64,000 nucleotides of DNA from Manihot esculenta (taxonomy: Eukaryota; Streptophyta; Magnoliopsida; Malpighiales; Euphorbiaceae): positions 26,645,691 through 26,709,690 of the forward strand of contig NC_035161.2 of assembly GCF_001659605.2 (NCBI RefSeq), given 5' to 3'. The first letter of the stretch is position 1, and every line of letters starts with the position of its first letter. Shown piece after piece: positions 12,569-23,462 of this stretch. Made by a program: the position numbers and the translations under genes. The notes below the pieces were generated by a model that worked only from the letters and a program-made list of their open reading frames with translations, was not told the DNA's origin and searched no databases.

Positions 12569-12578
12569 TATATAAAGC
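12569..12578 (+). promoter_or_regulatory. TATA box of PUX8-like gene
   Basis: CTATATAAAG lies about 135 bp before the start codon at 12712. It is followed by a CT-rich leader (about 12600-12700), as is typical of plant 5' untranslated regions. No competing ATG leads a long frame in between. Confidence 0.6.
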
Positions 12579-12711
12579 TTCTAATCAGATTCCACCCCAA
12601 AATATCTATCTTTTTTTCTTTCCATACAAGAAAGAAGCTCTCTCAAAGCTCCTTGCTTAGTTTTTCAATACCAACAATTTATCATTAGCTCTCTCTCAAT
12701 TCGCTTTACAA

Positions 12712-15700
12712 ATGGCAAGGCCTAATCAGGAAGCAATCGACACATTTATCAGCATAACTGGCGTTGCCGAAGCTGTCGCCGTTCAAAAGCTTGAGGTATT
12801 GTTCTGATCGCCGCCTTTGTCAATTTCTTTTCCCTTTTGTTGTGGGATTATAATCGCGCATGCTTATTGTAATGTTAGTCTTGGTTTCTGCATTGACTGA
12901 TGCTGGGTTGGGTAATTTGGGTGTTTAATTAGGGTTCGGTGTTGCGTTGGCATTGCTGTTTTTGTTTACTGATTGTTTGAGGGAATCTAGTTTGAGCTGC
13001 TAATTGATGGTTGACATTTTTTCTTGGCTCTAATTTGATTATTAACTTAACCTGATTTCGGATTACCATTACTATTAGTATTATTACTTTATGTGATGAT
13101 TGGAGCTTTTGATGAAGCTGATGTAGTTTTTAGGTTGAAATTTGTAATGACCTGTTAGTTTAGATTTTTGAGGAGTTGCTACAATGCTTGTATGAATTAA
13201 AGATACGTTTAATTGATGAGCATTATTGGGATATTAATTTGAGAAATTGCTCGTAGTTTATCAGTCTTGTATAGCTTGGATGTTTTCTAAAGCTCTAATT
13301 TGCTTACTATGTATTATTTTTATGGTCTGCGTAATTAAGCATAATCCTACTCATTGATACGGAATTGGTTTTCCTTAAGAGGTTTTGGGACTTCTAAATG
13401 TGGTTTCTTCAAAAAAATTTTTCTTTTCCTTTTTGTTGGTAACTGGGTTTGTTCTAGAATTGATTCATTGTATTGGTTCCCGGTTGTATTTTGACATCCT
13501 TCAACGGTGTGAGACTGTGAGTTATAGAATAGCCGAAACTGTTACCAAACAGTTTATTGTTATTCTTGAAATTATGTTTACTCTTAGATAGTTCAAAAAG
13601 AGGTAGTGCATTGACTGCTGATGTCCCAGAGTTCTGTCTTAAATTAGCCCCTTGAGACCATTTGTTTTGTGCCATATTTTGGAACTATTTATTGCCTTTA
13701 TATACAAGTACTAGCCTGCTTCTATTTTATAGCTTGCAAGATTTGAAAAAAACCATGTAGTTGCAATTCCACGTGGTGGGAAGCACTGCAAGCATTATAT
13801 AAAAGGGATCTCTGTATAAAGCAGTAGGATTAATTGATGCTCCTTTATTGGTAGGTCATTTCATCTTAGAGCTTTGAAAGCGTTTGAAGGACCATTTTGT
13901 TTTTAAGAGTTCTAATGGATATGATGCTTGCCATGCACCTATTTCATATACTGCCTCTTATTTAGGCTGAAAAATAAGTATAAGTTGGCTTGATGATAGA
14001 AGCATAAACTTGGTTTCTTGGGCCTCCAAAGAAAAATGGAGGCAAAAGTTAGAAGAAAGCATACAACTGGTTGGAGAATATAAAATGGTGCATAATTGCA
14101 TGTTTTCTGGGGGAATTTTTGGAAGTAGGAAGTCAAGTGGGAATATGCAGTTTTATTTCACTCTATTTTGTATAATTTTATGCTCTTTCTCATATTTAAA
14201 TCACATACTGCTGATTGGCAGGTGAATTCTAGTTTTATACTTGTTTTGTGTATTTTATTTTGAGATCCAAAAATGCTTTTAGTCCATTAGAATTTTGTAC
14301 TAATCTTCTTGAAAATAACTGCTTCTACATTCAATTGCTTAACTGAGTCACTTGTTCTTTTAATAAATATTTCCCTGCAATAGGAGCATCATGGTGATCT
14401 CATTGCAGCTGTGCATTATAATTCATATAGTTTTATTCTTATTCTCATACTTTAATCACATATTGTTGCTCACACAAGTGAATTTACTCATACTCTCATA
14501 CTTCAATCACAAATTGTTGCTTCCACAAGTAAATCCTGTTTTTGGACTTTCTCCTCTCTATTTGATTTTAAGGTCCAATGACTATTCTTTTAGTTGGTTA
14601 TAATGTTGGACCGAGCTTATTGAAGATAGCTTTGTCTACATTCATTTGCTTAAATCAGTTCTTAACCTTGTATTTCATTTTCTTTACTGCAATAGGAGCA
14701 TCATGGTGATCTCAATGCAGCTGTCAATGCACATTTCAGTGAAGGAGATAGAAGCATGTTAGTGTCTTACCACTTAGATGCTATTTTCTATGTCCCTCTT
14801 CTCAATATTATTTTCCAATCAATTGTATTAAGCCGATTAATCAGAAATTCCTCTAGCAAGATTCCAGAAGTGATGTTTGCATTTGTTTTTCTCAAGTGCA
14901 GTGTGCATGAAACTCCTGTTGTTGCTTCTCAAGATGATCTCATGGATATAGATGATCCAGTTGAAGTTCCACCTAGAAGACATCCTCTGTCAGTTCTACC
15001 TGAGGCTAGTGCAATGAACCCATTCTCACTTCTTGATCCACAATTTCGTAGAAGTCTATTTGATGGTGGTTCTGACTTTATGAATCATGCACCATTCGTT
15101 TCACATCCAAGAGAAAGGAGAGAGATACCTATAGAGGTCAAGGATGGGAATGATGTACCCAGCCATTCTGGTCATGCTCCTATCATTGAGGATGTCACTG
15201 GAACAGAATATGCAACAGGCCCAGATATTCGTGGTACTATCATTGTTGATGAAGATGATAATGATATTCCAGCTGATCGAACTGGATGGGCTGCACAACG
15301 GGCTGAGAAAAGAGGTGATTCTTCAGGGGGCATTGCTCATGAGAGTCACAGTAGACCAAGTGCTCCTGAATTTGATAAGTTGCCTGACTACAGCAATGAC
15401 ATTGAAGAAGAAATGATCCGGGCTGCCATAGAAGCTTCAAAACAGGAGGCTCAGGTGAGCTAACCAAACAAATTTTTGGTGTGTGCAATTCGTGGGAGTA
15501 TAAAGTTCACTATTTTGGGTTGCCTTGCTGTTAGAGTTCTGTGGAAGCTTGTGCTTTATAACTTTATGATCTTCACTATCATACACTAATTGAATGATCC
15601 CAGGAACTGTTATTGTTCTTGTAGGCATTTTCTTCCTTTTACCTTTTTTTTTTTGTGGCTTGTTTGAGACTTGTGAGAGGAGACCTGGTGCAGGTTGCTC

Positions 15701-17829
15701 TATTGTCAAGTGGAGGTCGTAGGTTTAGACCATGGAAACAGCCTCCTTGCAATCTGGGAAACATGTACTCCAAGCAACCTCCTGCTTGCTGGAGAGAATA
15801 AAAATCATCTTCATTGCCCATCTTATCACTAATATCCTTTTCCTTCCCCAACAAAAAAAACTGAAGGTTTTCTGGTCTTTTAGTTATGTTTTACTTGTAG
15901 GAATCTCGTGGTCACAATTTACATGAAACGTGTTCAGGCTGCAGAGCAAGAAAAAGCATTGTGTGAGCAGAGGGGAAAAATCGGAGCTGCAGAAATGGGA
16001 GCTTCTAAGCCAGATGAGGTGGAGTTGGGGGCAGTGGTGACCTCAAATGGAAGGTATATATTTAAGGTTACTGCTTAAAGATATGATGGGAATCTATTGC
16101 TGTGATCATATGTTGTGGCATTCTTCTGCCAGGATGGTTGTTTTCAGGATAATTTTCCCACTTTTGGAGGTGAGAAATTTGACAAAATTTTTTGACGCGA
16201 TTTAGGTTTAGGACAGGAAGGTTATCTATTCAGGAGGAAGCTGAAGATGTGGATGAGCATCCTCTCGTAAGGAATAGATCAAGACATACATCTTCTGGCT
16301 CTACTGAATCAACCAGAGAAGTTGGAGTTATTGAGGCTAGTCCACCATCTAGTCCTAGACAGAATAATATAAGCAGCCACCCTCAGCACAATGGAAATGT
16401 GTTCCATTCTGATGAGGTTTCTTTTTACTTAAATTCCTTCGAAACTACTCGATTGGACTGTCAAAAATTTTAAAAAAAAATCTTGGTTAGGTGTTCTAGA
16501 GCAAACTAATTGTAGCTTTGTTCTTTACCAAATTGAAGTGGGGAGGCATCTCTTCTGAGGAGCATGATGAAGCCGTCATGCTTGAGGCTGCGATGTTTGG
16601 TGGAATTCCTGAAGTGACTGGATATCGCTTTCCATATGCTCCTCATCAATTCATGCAGAGTGAAAGCCCTTATTCACAGCGGATGCCTCGTCCCCCTTCA
16701 CCATCCTTACAGGCTCAGCGGTTGATCCGTGAACAACAGGTTTAATTTTTGGGTTCAACCAGGAAATAAAAATACCTTTTCTTTTCAACCATCAGGATGG
16801 TATGATGATGTAATAACTTATCCGGTGGATGTAGGATGATGAGTATCTTGCATCATTGGCAGCTGACAGGGAGAAGGAGATGAAGGCAATGGAGGAAGCT
16901 GAAGCTCTTCGTTTGCAAGAAGAAGCTGCTAGGAAAGCTTCTCTTGAAGCAGAAAGGCAAAAAGAGGAAGAATCTCGCAAGAAATTGGAAGAAGAGCAGG
17001 TACCATTTATACATTATCTCATTTTATTCCTGTATTATGCCGAGGCAATGATATGGAAGTTTTACTTATTTTCAATTTTTAATATGCTATCCTTTTGGTG
17101 TGAAAGAACTTTTGATGTGCATTAATGCTTTCCTTTAATCTTTCTTGTTTTGGTTTTGCCTATGTTTGTTCGATATACTGCTGTTGACCAAATCCCTTAT
17201 GCCTCTGGCTGGAGTGGAGGCGATAGCATTTATAAATTAATATATAGTGGTTTTTTCTTGCTGTGTGAGTGATTCTTTGTAGCACTAGCAGGAATTTGAA
17301 AGACAGCTGGCAGCAAAAGAAACTTCTCTCCCTCAGGAACCAGTATCCAATGATGAGAATTCTGTGACACTTTTGGTGCGGATGCCTGATGGTACCCGTC
17401 GTGGGCGCCGATTTCTCAAATCTGACAACTTGCAGGTAAGTAATACAACTTGGTTCACTACTTGTATACATACTTGCACACAGTGTATTTCTCAATATCA
17501 ATCGTGGTTCGCTTTGCAGTCACTTTTTGACTTCATAGACATTGGTAGGGTGGTCAAGCCTGGCACTTACAGACTGGTAATTGTCCCCCTGTAACTATTG
17601 ATAACTTCTCTCTGATTTGTATTTCATGAGAAAATTATGTTGGTGTTTGTGGATCAATACTTGAATTAATGGAAATAAGCTAGAGTTTACCATAATCTTT
17701 AATAATTTCTTAATTGAACAGGTAAGACCATACCCAAGGCGTGCTTTCAGTGATGGAGAAAGTGCACTCACACTGAATGAACTTGGCCTCACCAGCAAAC
17801 AGGAGGCCTTGTTTCTGGAGCTGATCTAG
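12712..17829 (+). CDS. PUX8: Plant UBX-domain protein, PUX8-like (ten exons, 566 aa)
   Basis: This is an adaptor expected to bind the AAA ATPase CDC48/p97 through its UBX domain and ubiquitin through UBA and UIM segments, for ubiquitin-dependent protein handling. I place the exons at 12712-12795, 14696-14757, 14902-15454, 15938-16053, 16206-16416, 16539-16739, 16835-16999, 17292-17435, 17520-17576 and 17722-17829. All introns are GT-AG and the phases join without a stop. Residues 1-48 form an N-terminal UBA-like domain ([27 protein letters not shown]). An acidic linker follows, then a UIM at about 216-231 ([16 protein letters not shown]) and a second UIM-like segment in exon 6 ([12 protein letters not shown]). 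Residues 410-464 form a charged coiled coil. The UBX domain is about 484-566 ([13 protein letters not shown] to LELI). The length matches Arabidopsis PUX8 (about 564 aa). Sites and frame are seen; the PUX8 identity comes from recall of the family. Confidence 0.9.
14167..14735 (+). repeat. Tandem duplication in PUX8 intron 1 including a truncated exon-2 copy
   Basis: A block ending in the acceptor and first bases of exon 2 is present twice. The sequence GCAATAGGAGCATCATGG followed by TGATCTC occurs at about 14379-14402 and again at 14688-14712. The upstream intron sequence also matches, with diverged copies of ATTTAAATCACATACTG and TAATCACATATTGTTG. Copy 1 keeps a good acceptor but only about 30 bp of exon before diverging, so it is a pseudo-exon. 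A further small duplication of about 47 bp lies at 14450-14545. Confidence 0.75.
15660..15790 (+). mobile_element. Au-like SINE relic in PUX8 intron 3
   Basis: The sequence TTTAGACCATGGAAACAGCC followed by TCCTTGCA closely resembles the region after the B box of plant Au-type SINEs (GGTTCGAGCC...GTGGAAACAGCCTCT). It is preceded by GCTCTATTGTCAAGTGGAGG at the place of the A-box to B-box spacer. Ends and target duplication are unclear. The match to Au is from memory of the family. Confidence 0.5.
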
Positions 17830-18638
17830 AAAAGACAAACAATATAAACTTGTAGAAATTTACTCCTTTGAAGATTTAATCTCAATTAAACATGAAGTGA
17901 TGCATTAAATTGGGGAGAGGTGGTTATTTGGGTTTTTGTACTATTTGGACAAATTGCACGGAGTTTGGGTAGATGAAACATCTGGTCGCTGCTGTGGTTG
18001 GAGGGGCAGTATGATTTAAGGCCGGCATTGGTTTCGTCATATGTTTGATCGTGCATGAGGAATGCTTTTGTATATATTCAGCAATTTATGATATTAAGTT
18101 ATTGGATAGAACCTCAATTCATGACGTGGACTTGAAGGCTGTTTTTTATGTTATGGCCGTGGCTTTGCCTATCACAGTAAGGCCTTGATACTTGGGACAG
18201 ATATCACTATCCCAACAGTTCTATCATCGGAAAAATGGACCACCTAATCCTTTTTCTGGTTCATAAGCACTTGACTACTTAAGCTGTCAGTGGATCTCTG
18301 AAATTCTGGCAAGAACAAACTTTAGGGGGGCATGATTTACTAGATTTTAACAGAAGATTCGTTATTGACGTCAGGAGATCAGGCGACTTGGGTATTGGGG
18401 CGTTTAAGGAGAGATTATTATATACTCTAATTAAAACTTGCAAGGTCTCTGGAAATTTTATTTATTTATTTATTTTTCTAAAGAGTGATGGAATCCTGTA
18501 TTGTTGCGGGAACAACTTGGCTGCTACTTGCAAGTCACCTATTGGATTTGGTAACACCAAGTTCCAAGTGTTTCAACTGCCGTGCAAGTAAAGGGCATCC
18601 CCCCTTTCTTGCCCCTTCGGCGAAGTATAATCCTCTTT
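17830..18638 (+). other. PUX8 3' untranslated region and downstream spacer
   Basis: After the TAG at 17827-17829 there is about 280 bp of T-rich sequence consistent with a 3' untranslated region, then non-coding spacer. No further gene is recognised; the 67-codon frame at 18388 has no recognisable features. Confidence 0.5.
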
Positions 18639-18654
18639 GATAGCTTTTCAACTT

Positions 18655-18692
<38 letters not shown>

Positions 18693-18719
18693 TTTTGAAA
18701 TGGATAGCTTTTCAACTTT
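18639..18719 (-). mobile_element. Tiny poly(A) retroposon insertion with 17-bp TSD
   Basis: The 17-mer GATAGCTTTTCAACTTT occurs at 18639-18655 and again at 18703-18719. Between the copies is only a C, about 36 T residues and GTTTTGAAATG (47 bp in total). A poly(A) tail on the minus strand flanked by a long perfect direct repeat is the mark of LINE-driven reverse transcription; here the insert is almost only the tail. Confidence 0.7.
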
Positions 18720-19915
18720 GACGTGTGTGATTTATTTAGGCCCGATGTCTAAGTGGGTTGAACATTTTTCCCAATTTCTCTTCTGGGATAGACTCTGCTA
18801 ACTGATTTCGTTCCATAGCTCAACCGACTCCTAGTGTTCGTTCTTACTCCGCCGTGAGAGGCAGGCTAAGTCAACCTTCCTCAAGAGATAATGTTATGCA
18901 TTCTAATGTATTTTTGTCATGCAAGATTGCATTGGAAAGTCCAAAGAGCATCTGGTTACAAGATGCATACAAATAATAATTTAGAGTAAGCCTAAAAAGT
19001 TCACCCGGTGTTAGTTTAACTCAATAATTTAGCTATATAATTTGAGATTAAATTTTACCTTTTAACTAATTTTTTAGTATGTGACATAAGTATAAGATAT
19101 TTTTATTAATTAAATAATAAAATATTAGTGAATTTCTTTTAACAGTTTGGTGTAATTAGTGAAATTAGTAAAAATTTTAAAATTATAAAATTAAATTGAT
19201 TATTTTTAAAGTATAAGGTTAAATTATAAAGAATTATAAAATATAGATTTTTTTTATAAATATTTTATATTATATTATGATGATATGGTAACAGTGTGGC
19301 GGTTACATAGTAATGACGTGATATTTCTGTTAGTGAGTTAATAAAAATTTTAAAATTTTAAAAATTAAATATTAAATATAAATTTTGAAAAGTTAAAATT
19401 AAAAGTATATATAAATTGACTATTTTTAAAGTATATAATAAAATTATAAAAAAAAATTGTAAAGTATAGAATTTTTTTTTTGCAATTAACTCTAAAGAAA
19501 CCCTCTATTTTCAACCTATAGCTTTCTACATTTTACTATTTTCTTTTTCATACATTTGGAAGTTATATTTTCCTAGCTCCTGCCATGGCATACATGTTTG
19601 GCAATAGTACATGGATTGTCTCATCTTGTGGGTTAATTTCAAGAATATATTGTGCAGACGCTCTTCCAAACTCAAATCATCCATCCAAAAATTTTTAAAA
19701 TGGTTTCTCTTTCTTCTTTAGATATGAAAAAGAATCTAATATACCTTACTTTCCTGTTCTCCTTCTCTCGCATCTTTCCATTTATTTCTTTCTTTGAATG
19801 TAATGGTCCTGTATATAAAACTAAGGGAGATTGTCAAAAAGTACCTAATTAGAAGCTCACAAGCAAACTATATTTCACAAGCTTGGTAAAATTAAAATGG
19901 GCTTTTTTATATCGG
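18720..19915. other. Intergenic, AT-rich, nothing recognised
   Basis: Mixed-composition sequence to about 18900, then AT-rich DNA with near-repeats of AAATTATAAA-type strings. The 66-codon frame at 19652 shows a hydrophobic stretch but no family resemblance, and is probably chance. Confidence 0.5.
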
Positions 19916-20298
19916 GAAGAGATGACTTTTTTTTTTTTTTTTTTTTTTTTGTGTCAAAGTCAAAATATCATTAAAGCAGAAGAATACAACATTGCCCAAC
20001 AAAACTCTAAACATGGCCGAAAAAAGACTAACTAAAGAGGCTTAAATAATAAAGCCCAAGCTAAGCTCAAGAATAGCAGAAAACCCAAGCTACAGCTGCT
20101 CAAAAGTCCACTTCGTACACAAAACCCTATGATCTTGGGTCAGATTCAACCCGCAGCCTAACCAGGCAAACAAAAAAGGAAAATGAAAAGCAACGCGGCA
20201 GATTATCACCATCCTCTGGCGGCGAGAAGTTTAAAGGAAGCAAACCGAAAAGATAAATCCCGTTTCAAACAGAACCACACAAAAAACGAAGAGATAAC
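19916..20298 (-). mobile_element. Truncated non-LTR retroposon 3' end, minus strand
   Basis: A run of more than 20 T starts at 19928 and is followed by about 360 bp of higher-GC sequence unlike its surroundings. Read on the minus strand it ends CTGCTTTAATGATATTTTGA then a poly(A) tail, a common style of plant LINE 3' end. It is bracketed by GAAGAGATGAC (19916-19926) and GAAGAGATAAC (20288-20298), an 11-bp direct repeat with one mismatch, taken as the target duplication. No coding motif is visible, so it could also be a retrocopy of another RNA. Confidence 0.6.
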
Positions 20299-22140
20299 CA
20301 TTTTCTAATTAAAGCTCTAACTTTATTAAATTGCCATCACCATCGTATATTTGTTTTTTCTTAATCACAGATTATTTTTATAATCTTCAATAAAAGAGGT
20401 ATCAACTTTTCTACTGGATTGGTGGTTTTCATATAAGAATCAATCTCCATATTTTTCACTTTCTTTTTTTTTTATGGGTTTTAAAGTTTATATTTATTCT
20501 TGACATTGAAGATTATGAACCATTCTCTTTTGAATTTATGGTCATTACTAAAGTTTATGATTCATGAAGAAGATTTCTTGTTTTAAAAAAAACAAAATTA
20601 ATGCATACATATTATTTGATAAAATGTTTGAGAGAAGTTGAGTAATATATATTTATTGTGTGAGAGTGTTTTATTATTCTATATTTTGTTAACAACTATT
20701 TTAATAGAACTTTCTATTTAGACAATTATAAAACTTAAAAATTCAATTCAATAATTATATTGAAATTCAGAAATTAAAATATAATTTATTTATAAATTAA
20801 AAAAAATCACACACTCATTTACTTTAAGAAAATGAGCCTATCAACGTGCAAAAATTTTTATATTTCTAAAAATATAAAAATAATTATGTTAAAATTCAAA
20901 AATTAAAATATAATTTATTCATAAATTAAAAAAAAAACCCACATACTCATTTATTTAAAAAAATGAGCCTATTAACATAGAAAGTTTTTTTATATTCATA
21001 TGGATGTATATACTATTTAATTTAAAATTGATATTTAAAATTAAAATTTTATAAAAAATACAATAAATAATATATCAATATAATATTTTAATTTTAATTA
21101 ATTAAATATACAAAGTGACTTGTACACAAGAGTCTGTATAGAAATTTTCCTTCCATATAAATGTAAAAATATAAATTGATAAATCAACCTCCTACGATCA
21201 TCATAACTAATATTCTGAAACTATGATAGAAGAATAAATTGTTATATTAGTATTTCGTTAAAAATATTTTTACTTTTATTTCACGGAAATTATTTTTTTA
21301 AAAAATATTTTATATATCTTGTTGATGTTCGGCCCATTAAAAAAAATAGTAAACTTATTTAATTTTTTAGGTTAATTAAACTGTGATGTGTTATTGAAAT
21401 GTTAAATAAACTTATTTAATATAATATAATATAATATTATTTTTTAATAATAAAAATATTTTGTATATGATAAATTTTATTTTTATAATTTTAAATTGAA
21501 TTTATTTAAATATACACATTTAATTGCACTTATTTAAAAAAAATGCTATTCAGTGTCTCAATTATTTTTAGAGGGAAGAGATGTAAAATTATTCTGTTTT
21601 AGATTTCTTCTTTACTACATGATATGATAAAATCAATATATATATAATTAGATTTTTATTTCTATTATTATAAAAAATATAATGTTTCAATGTAATTATT
21701 TTTTTTTATTTTTTATTTTATAAAAATTAAAGTCAGTTGTATTTTTACTCCTGCAATATATTTTATAAATATTAAATTTTTAAATGAAAAATATTAAGTT
21801 TTTAAATGAAAAATATTAATAAAAAATATTTTTATATAAATTATTAATTAAAATATATAATATTAATCGAATTTAAATTTTATTTAAATAATAATAATTA
21901 AATTTAAAATATTTTTAGATCATTTAAATTAGTTTTTAATTGAATTCATGGCAGATTAAATAATAGTTTAATTTTGACACATCCTAATTCAATAAATTGT
22001 ATTGGATTATGTTTAGAAATTTAAATAAATAGTTTTAAGATAAATAGAGATAATTTGGATTCAAATATAGACTAACCATGTAATACCTATTACAGAGGAC
22101 CAGTCAGTCAAACTGGAACTATCTAGTCAAAGTTCAGTTT
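20299..22140. other. Very AT-rich intergenic region
   Basis: No coding frame was recognised. It includes the tandem repeat at 20753-20995 and many A/T runs. Confidence 0.6.
20753..20995 (+). repeat. Two-copy diverged tandem repeat, unit about 125 bp
   Basis: Units at about 20753-20862 and 20881-20995 share AAATTAAAATATAATTTATT, a CATACTCATTT/CACACTCATTT block and AAAATGAGCCTAT. The divergence suggests an old duplication. No function is suggested. Confidence 0.65.
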
Positions 22141-22181
22141 ATTAGTACATAATTAGGATGTAACGGTGGCTTGTTGTGTGC

Positions 22182-22187
22182 CACGTG
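22182..22187 (+). promoter_or_regulatory. G-box CACGTG upstream of SCL28-like gene
   Basis: CCACGTGTCA contains a palindromic G-box within an ABRE-like context, about 80 bp upstream of the first MSA element. Known binders of such sites are bZIP and bHLH factors; use here is inference. Confidence 0.35.
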
Positions 22188-22262
22188 TCATAAATTTTCC
22201 TTGATTGGGTGGGAGGTTAAGGAAGTTAACACATAAAACCAAAACAAAACCAGGTAATGTAA

Positions 22263-22426
22263 TCCAACGGTCAAGTGAACGGGTATCAGGGGACAGTCAT
22301 GTGCACATCATGTGACTCACCAAATAGGAAAAAAAAAAAAGAGATAAAATCCCACATAGACATGCACACCTGTCCTTACACCAACTCCCCAACGGTCATA
22401 TTTCACCGTCATCCTTCTAACGGTCA
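22263..22426 (+). promoter_or_regulatory. Cluster of three perfect MSA elements, SCL28 promoter
   Basis: Three 11-mers fit the mitosis-specific activator consensus YCYAACGGYYA exactly and in the same orientation: TCCAACGGTCA at 22263-22273, CCCAACGGTCA at 22388-22398 and TCTAACGGTCA at 22416-22426. Further AACGG or CCGTT cores lie nearby (about 22162 and 22446). MSA elements are bound by three-repeat MYB (MYB3R) proteins and give G2/M expression. Arabidopsis SCL28 is a known MYB3R target, so the cluster fits the gene it precedes. Confidence 0.8.
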
Positions 22427-22539
22427 CTTGCATTTGCTTTCTCCACCGTTTGATCCCAATCCCACGGCCCACACGCCCAGTTTCCCAAGCCTTCTGGAAC
22501 CACCTTTTTCCCTGTAATAATTTTTTCTTTCTGAGTGCT

Positions 22540-23462
22540 GGGTAGAACCGAACAGGTCCACAGAATTTAGAAAAGCAATGATGGAGACAGCAATGGAAGT
22601 TACACTAGGAGTTGTATAGTAATAGTAGAGTGGGAGAGAGAGGAATATCGAGGGAAACAGAGAGAGAGAGAGGGAGAGGAAGAAGCAAGAAACTTAGTAT
22701 AAGAAGAGAATCCTTCAATGGTTTTTGGTTTCTTTGGGTAGCCAGGGTCCAGAGATGATAGCTGTGTCTGTTTGTTAATCACTTCTTCATGCATGCTGGG
22801 GCTCCTGGGTTTTGCTTTCGATTTCGTTTCAGCCATCATGGAGTTGCTGCAAACTTCAGATGCTGATGTGGGTCCAAAGATTTCTGTTGATTTCAGATAC
22901 CAAATTGACCAAGTGTGTTTTTACATTCCCATTCCTCAAGTGTACTGCGTTGTTGATAGAGTTCAAAGCTTTTCCCAATGAGTTTGCTTTGAAAGGTTTT
23001 GGAATCCGATGATTGTTTTCTTGTAAGTGTTTGATTCATTACCGTTCATTCTTTCATTCTTTTGGGGCTGGGGATATATTTTTTTCTCATATTCTTTTGT
23101 TGTTTATTAATTCCATACTCATATTTTTCATATAGGAACACTCAACATTTTACAGAAACCTTCTTGTCTTGATTTTCATCTGTTGTTATTCATCGGATTC
23201 CTATTCTTTTTAATTGATTCTTTAAAAGAAATTCACACATTCACATTAGTCAATCTCTCCTGATCTCTGTTTTTAAATTTGTACACATACGAAGTTTTCA
23301 TCTGAATACAGAGTCTATACACTCAATAAACCATTTGTTTCATGTTTTAGGATTTGTTATAGAATCAGAGAGAGAGAGTGAGGAAAAAAAAAAGAAGAAG
23401 AAAATAGGGTGGGTGAATCACACAAAAATATCAGAGAAAAGAAATTGGAAAGGTCATAGACG
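22540..23462 (+). promoter_or_regulatory. SCL28 5' leader with GA repeats, upstream ATGs and a likely leader intron
   Basis: GA-rich repeats lie at 22628-22685 and about 23367-23400. Upstream ATGs open short frames: 22755-22778 (7 residues) and overlapping frames from 22789 and 22793, the latter running to 22981. A good donor (TTGTAAGTG, GT at 23023) and acceptor-like ends at 23350 or 23362 would remove a leader intron of about 330 bp. The transcription start is not defined. All of this is inference from signals. Confidence 0.45.

Noticed and set aside
22275..22517. 80-codon plus-strand frame upstream of SCL28
   Set aside because: Overlaps the promoter MSA cluster, has low-complexity composition and no recognisable domain.
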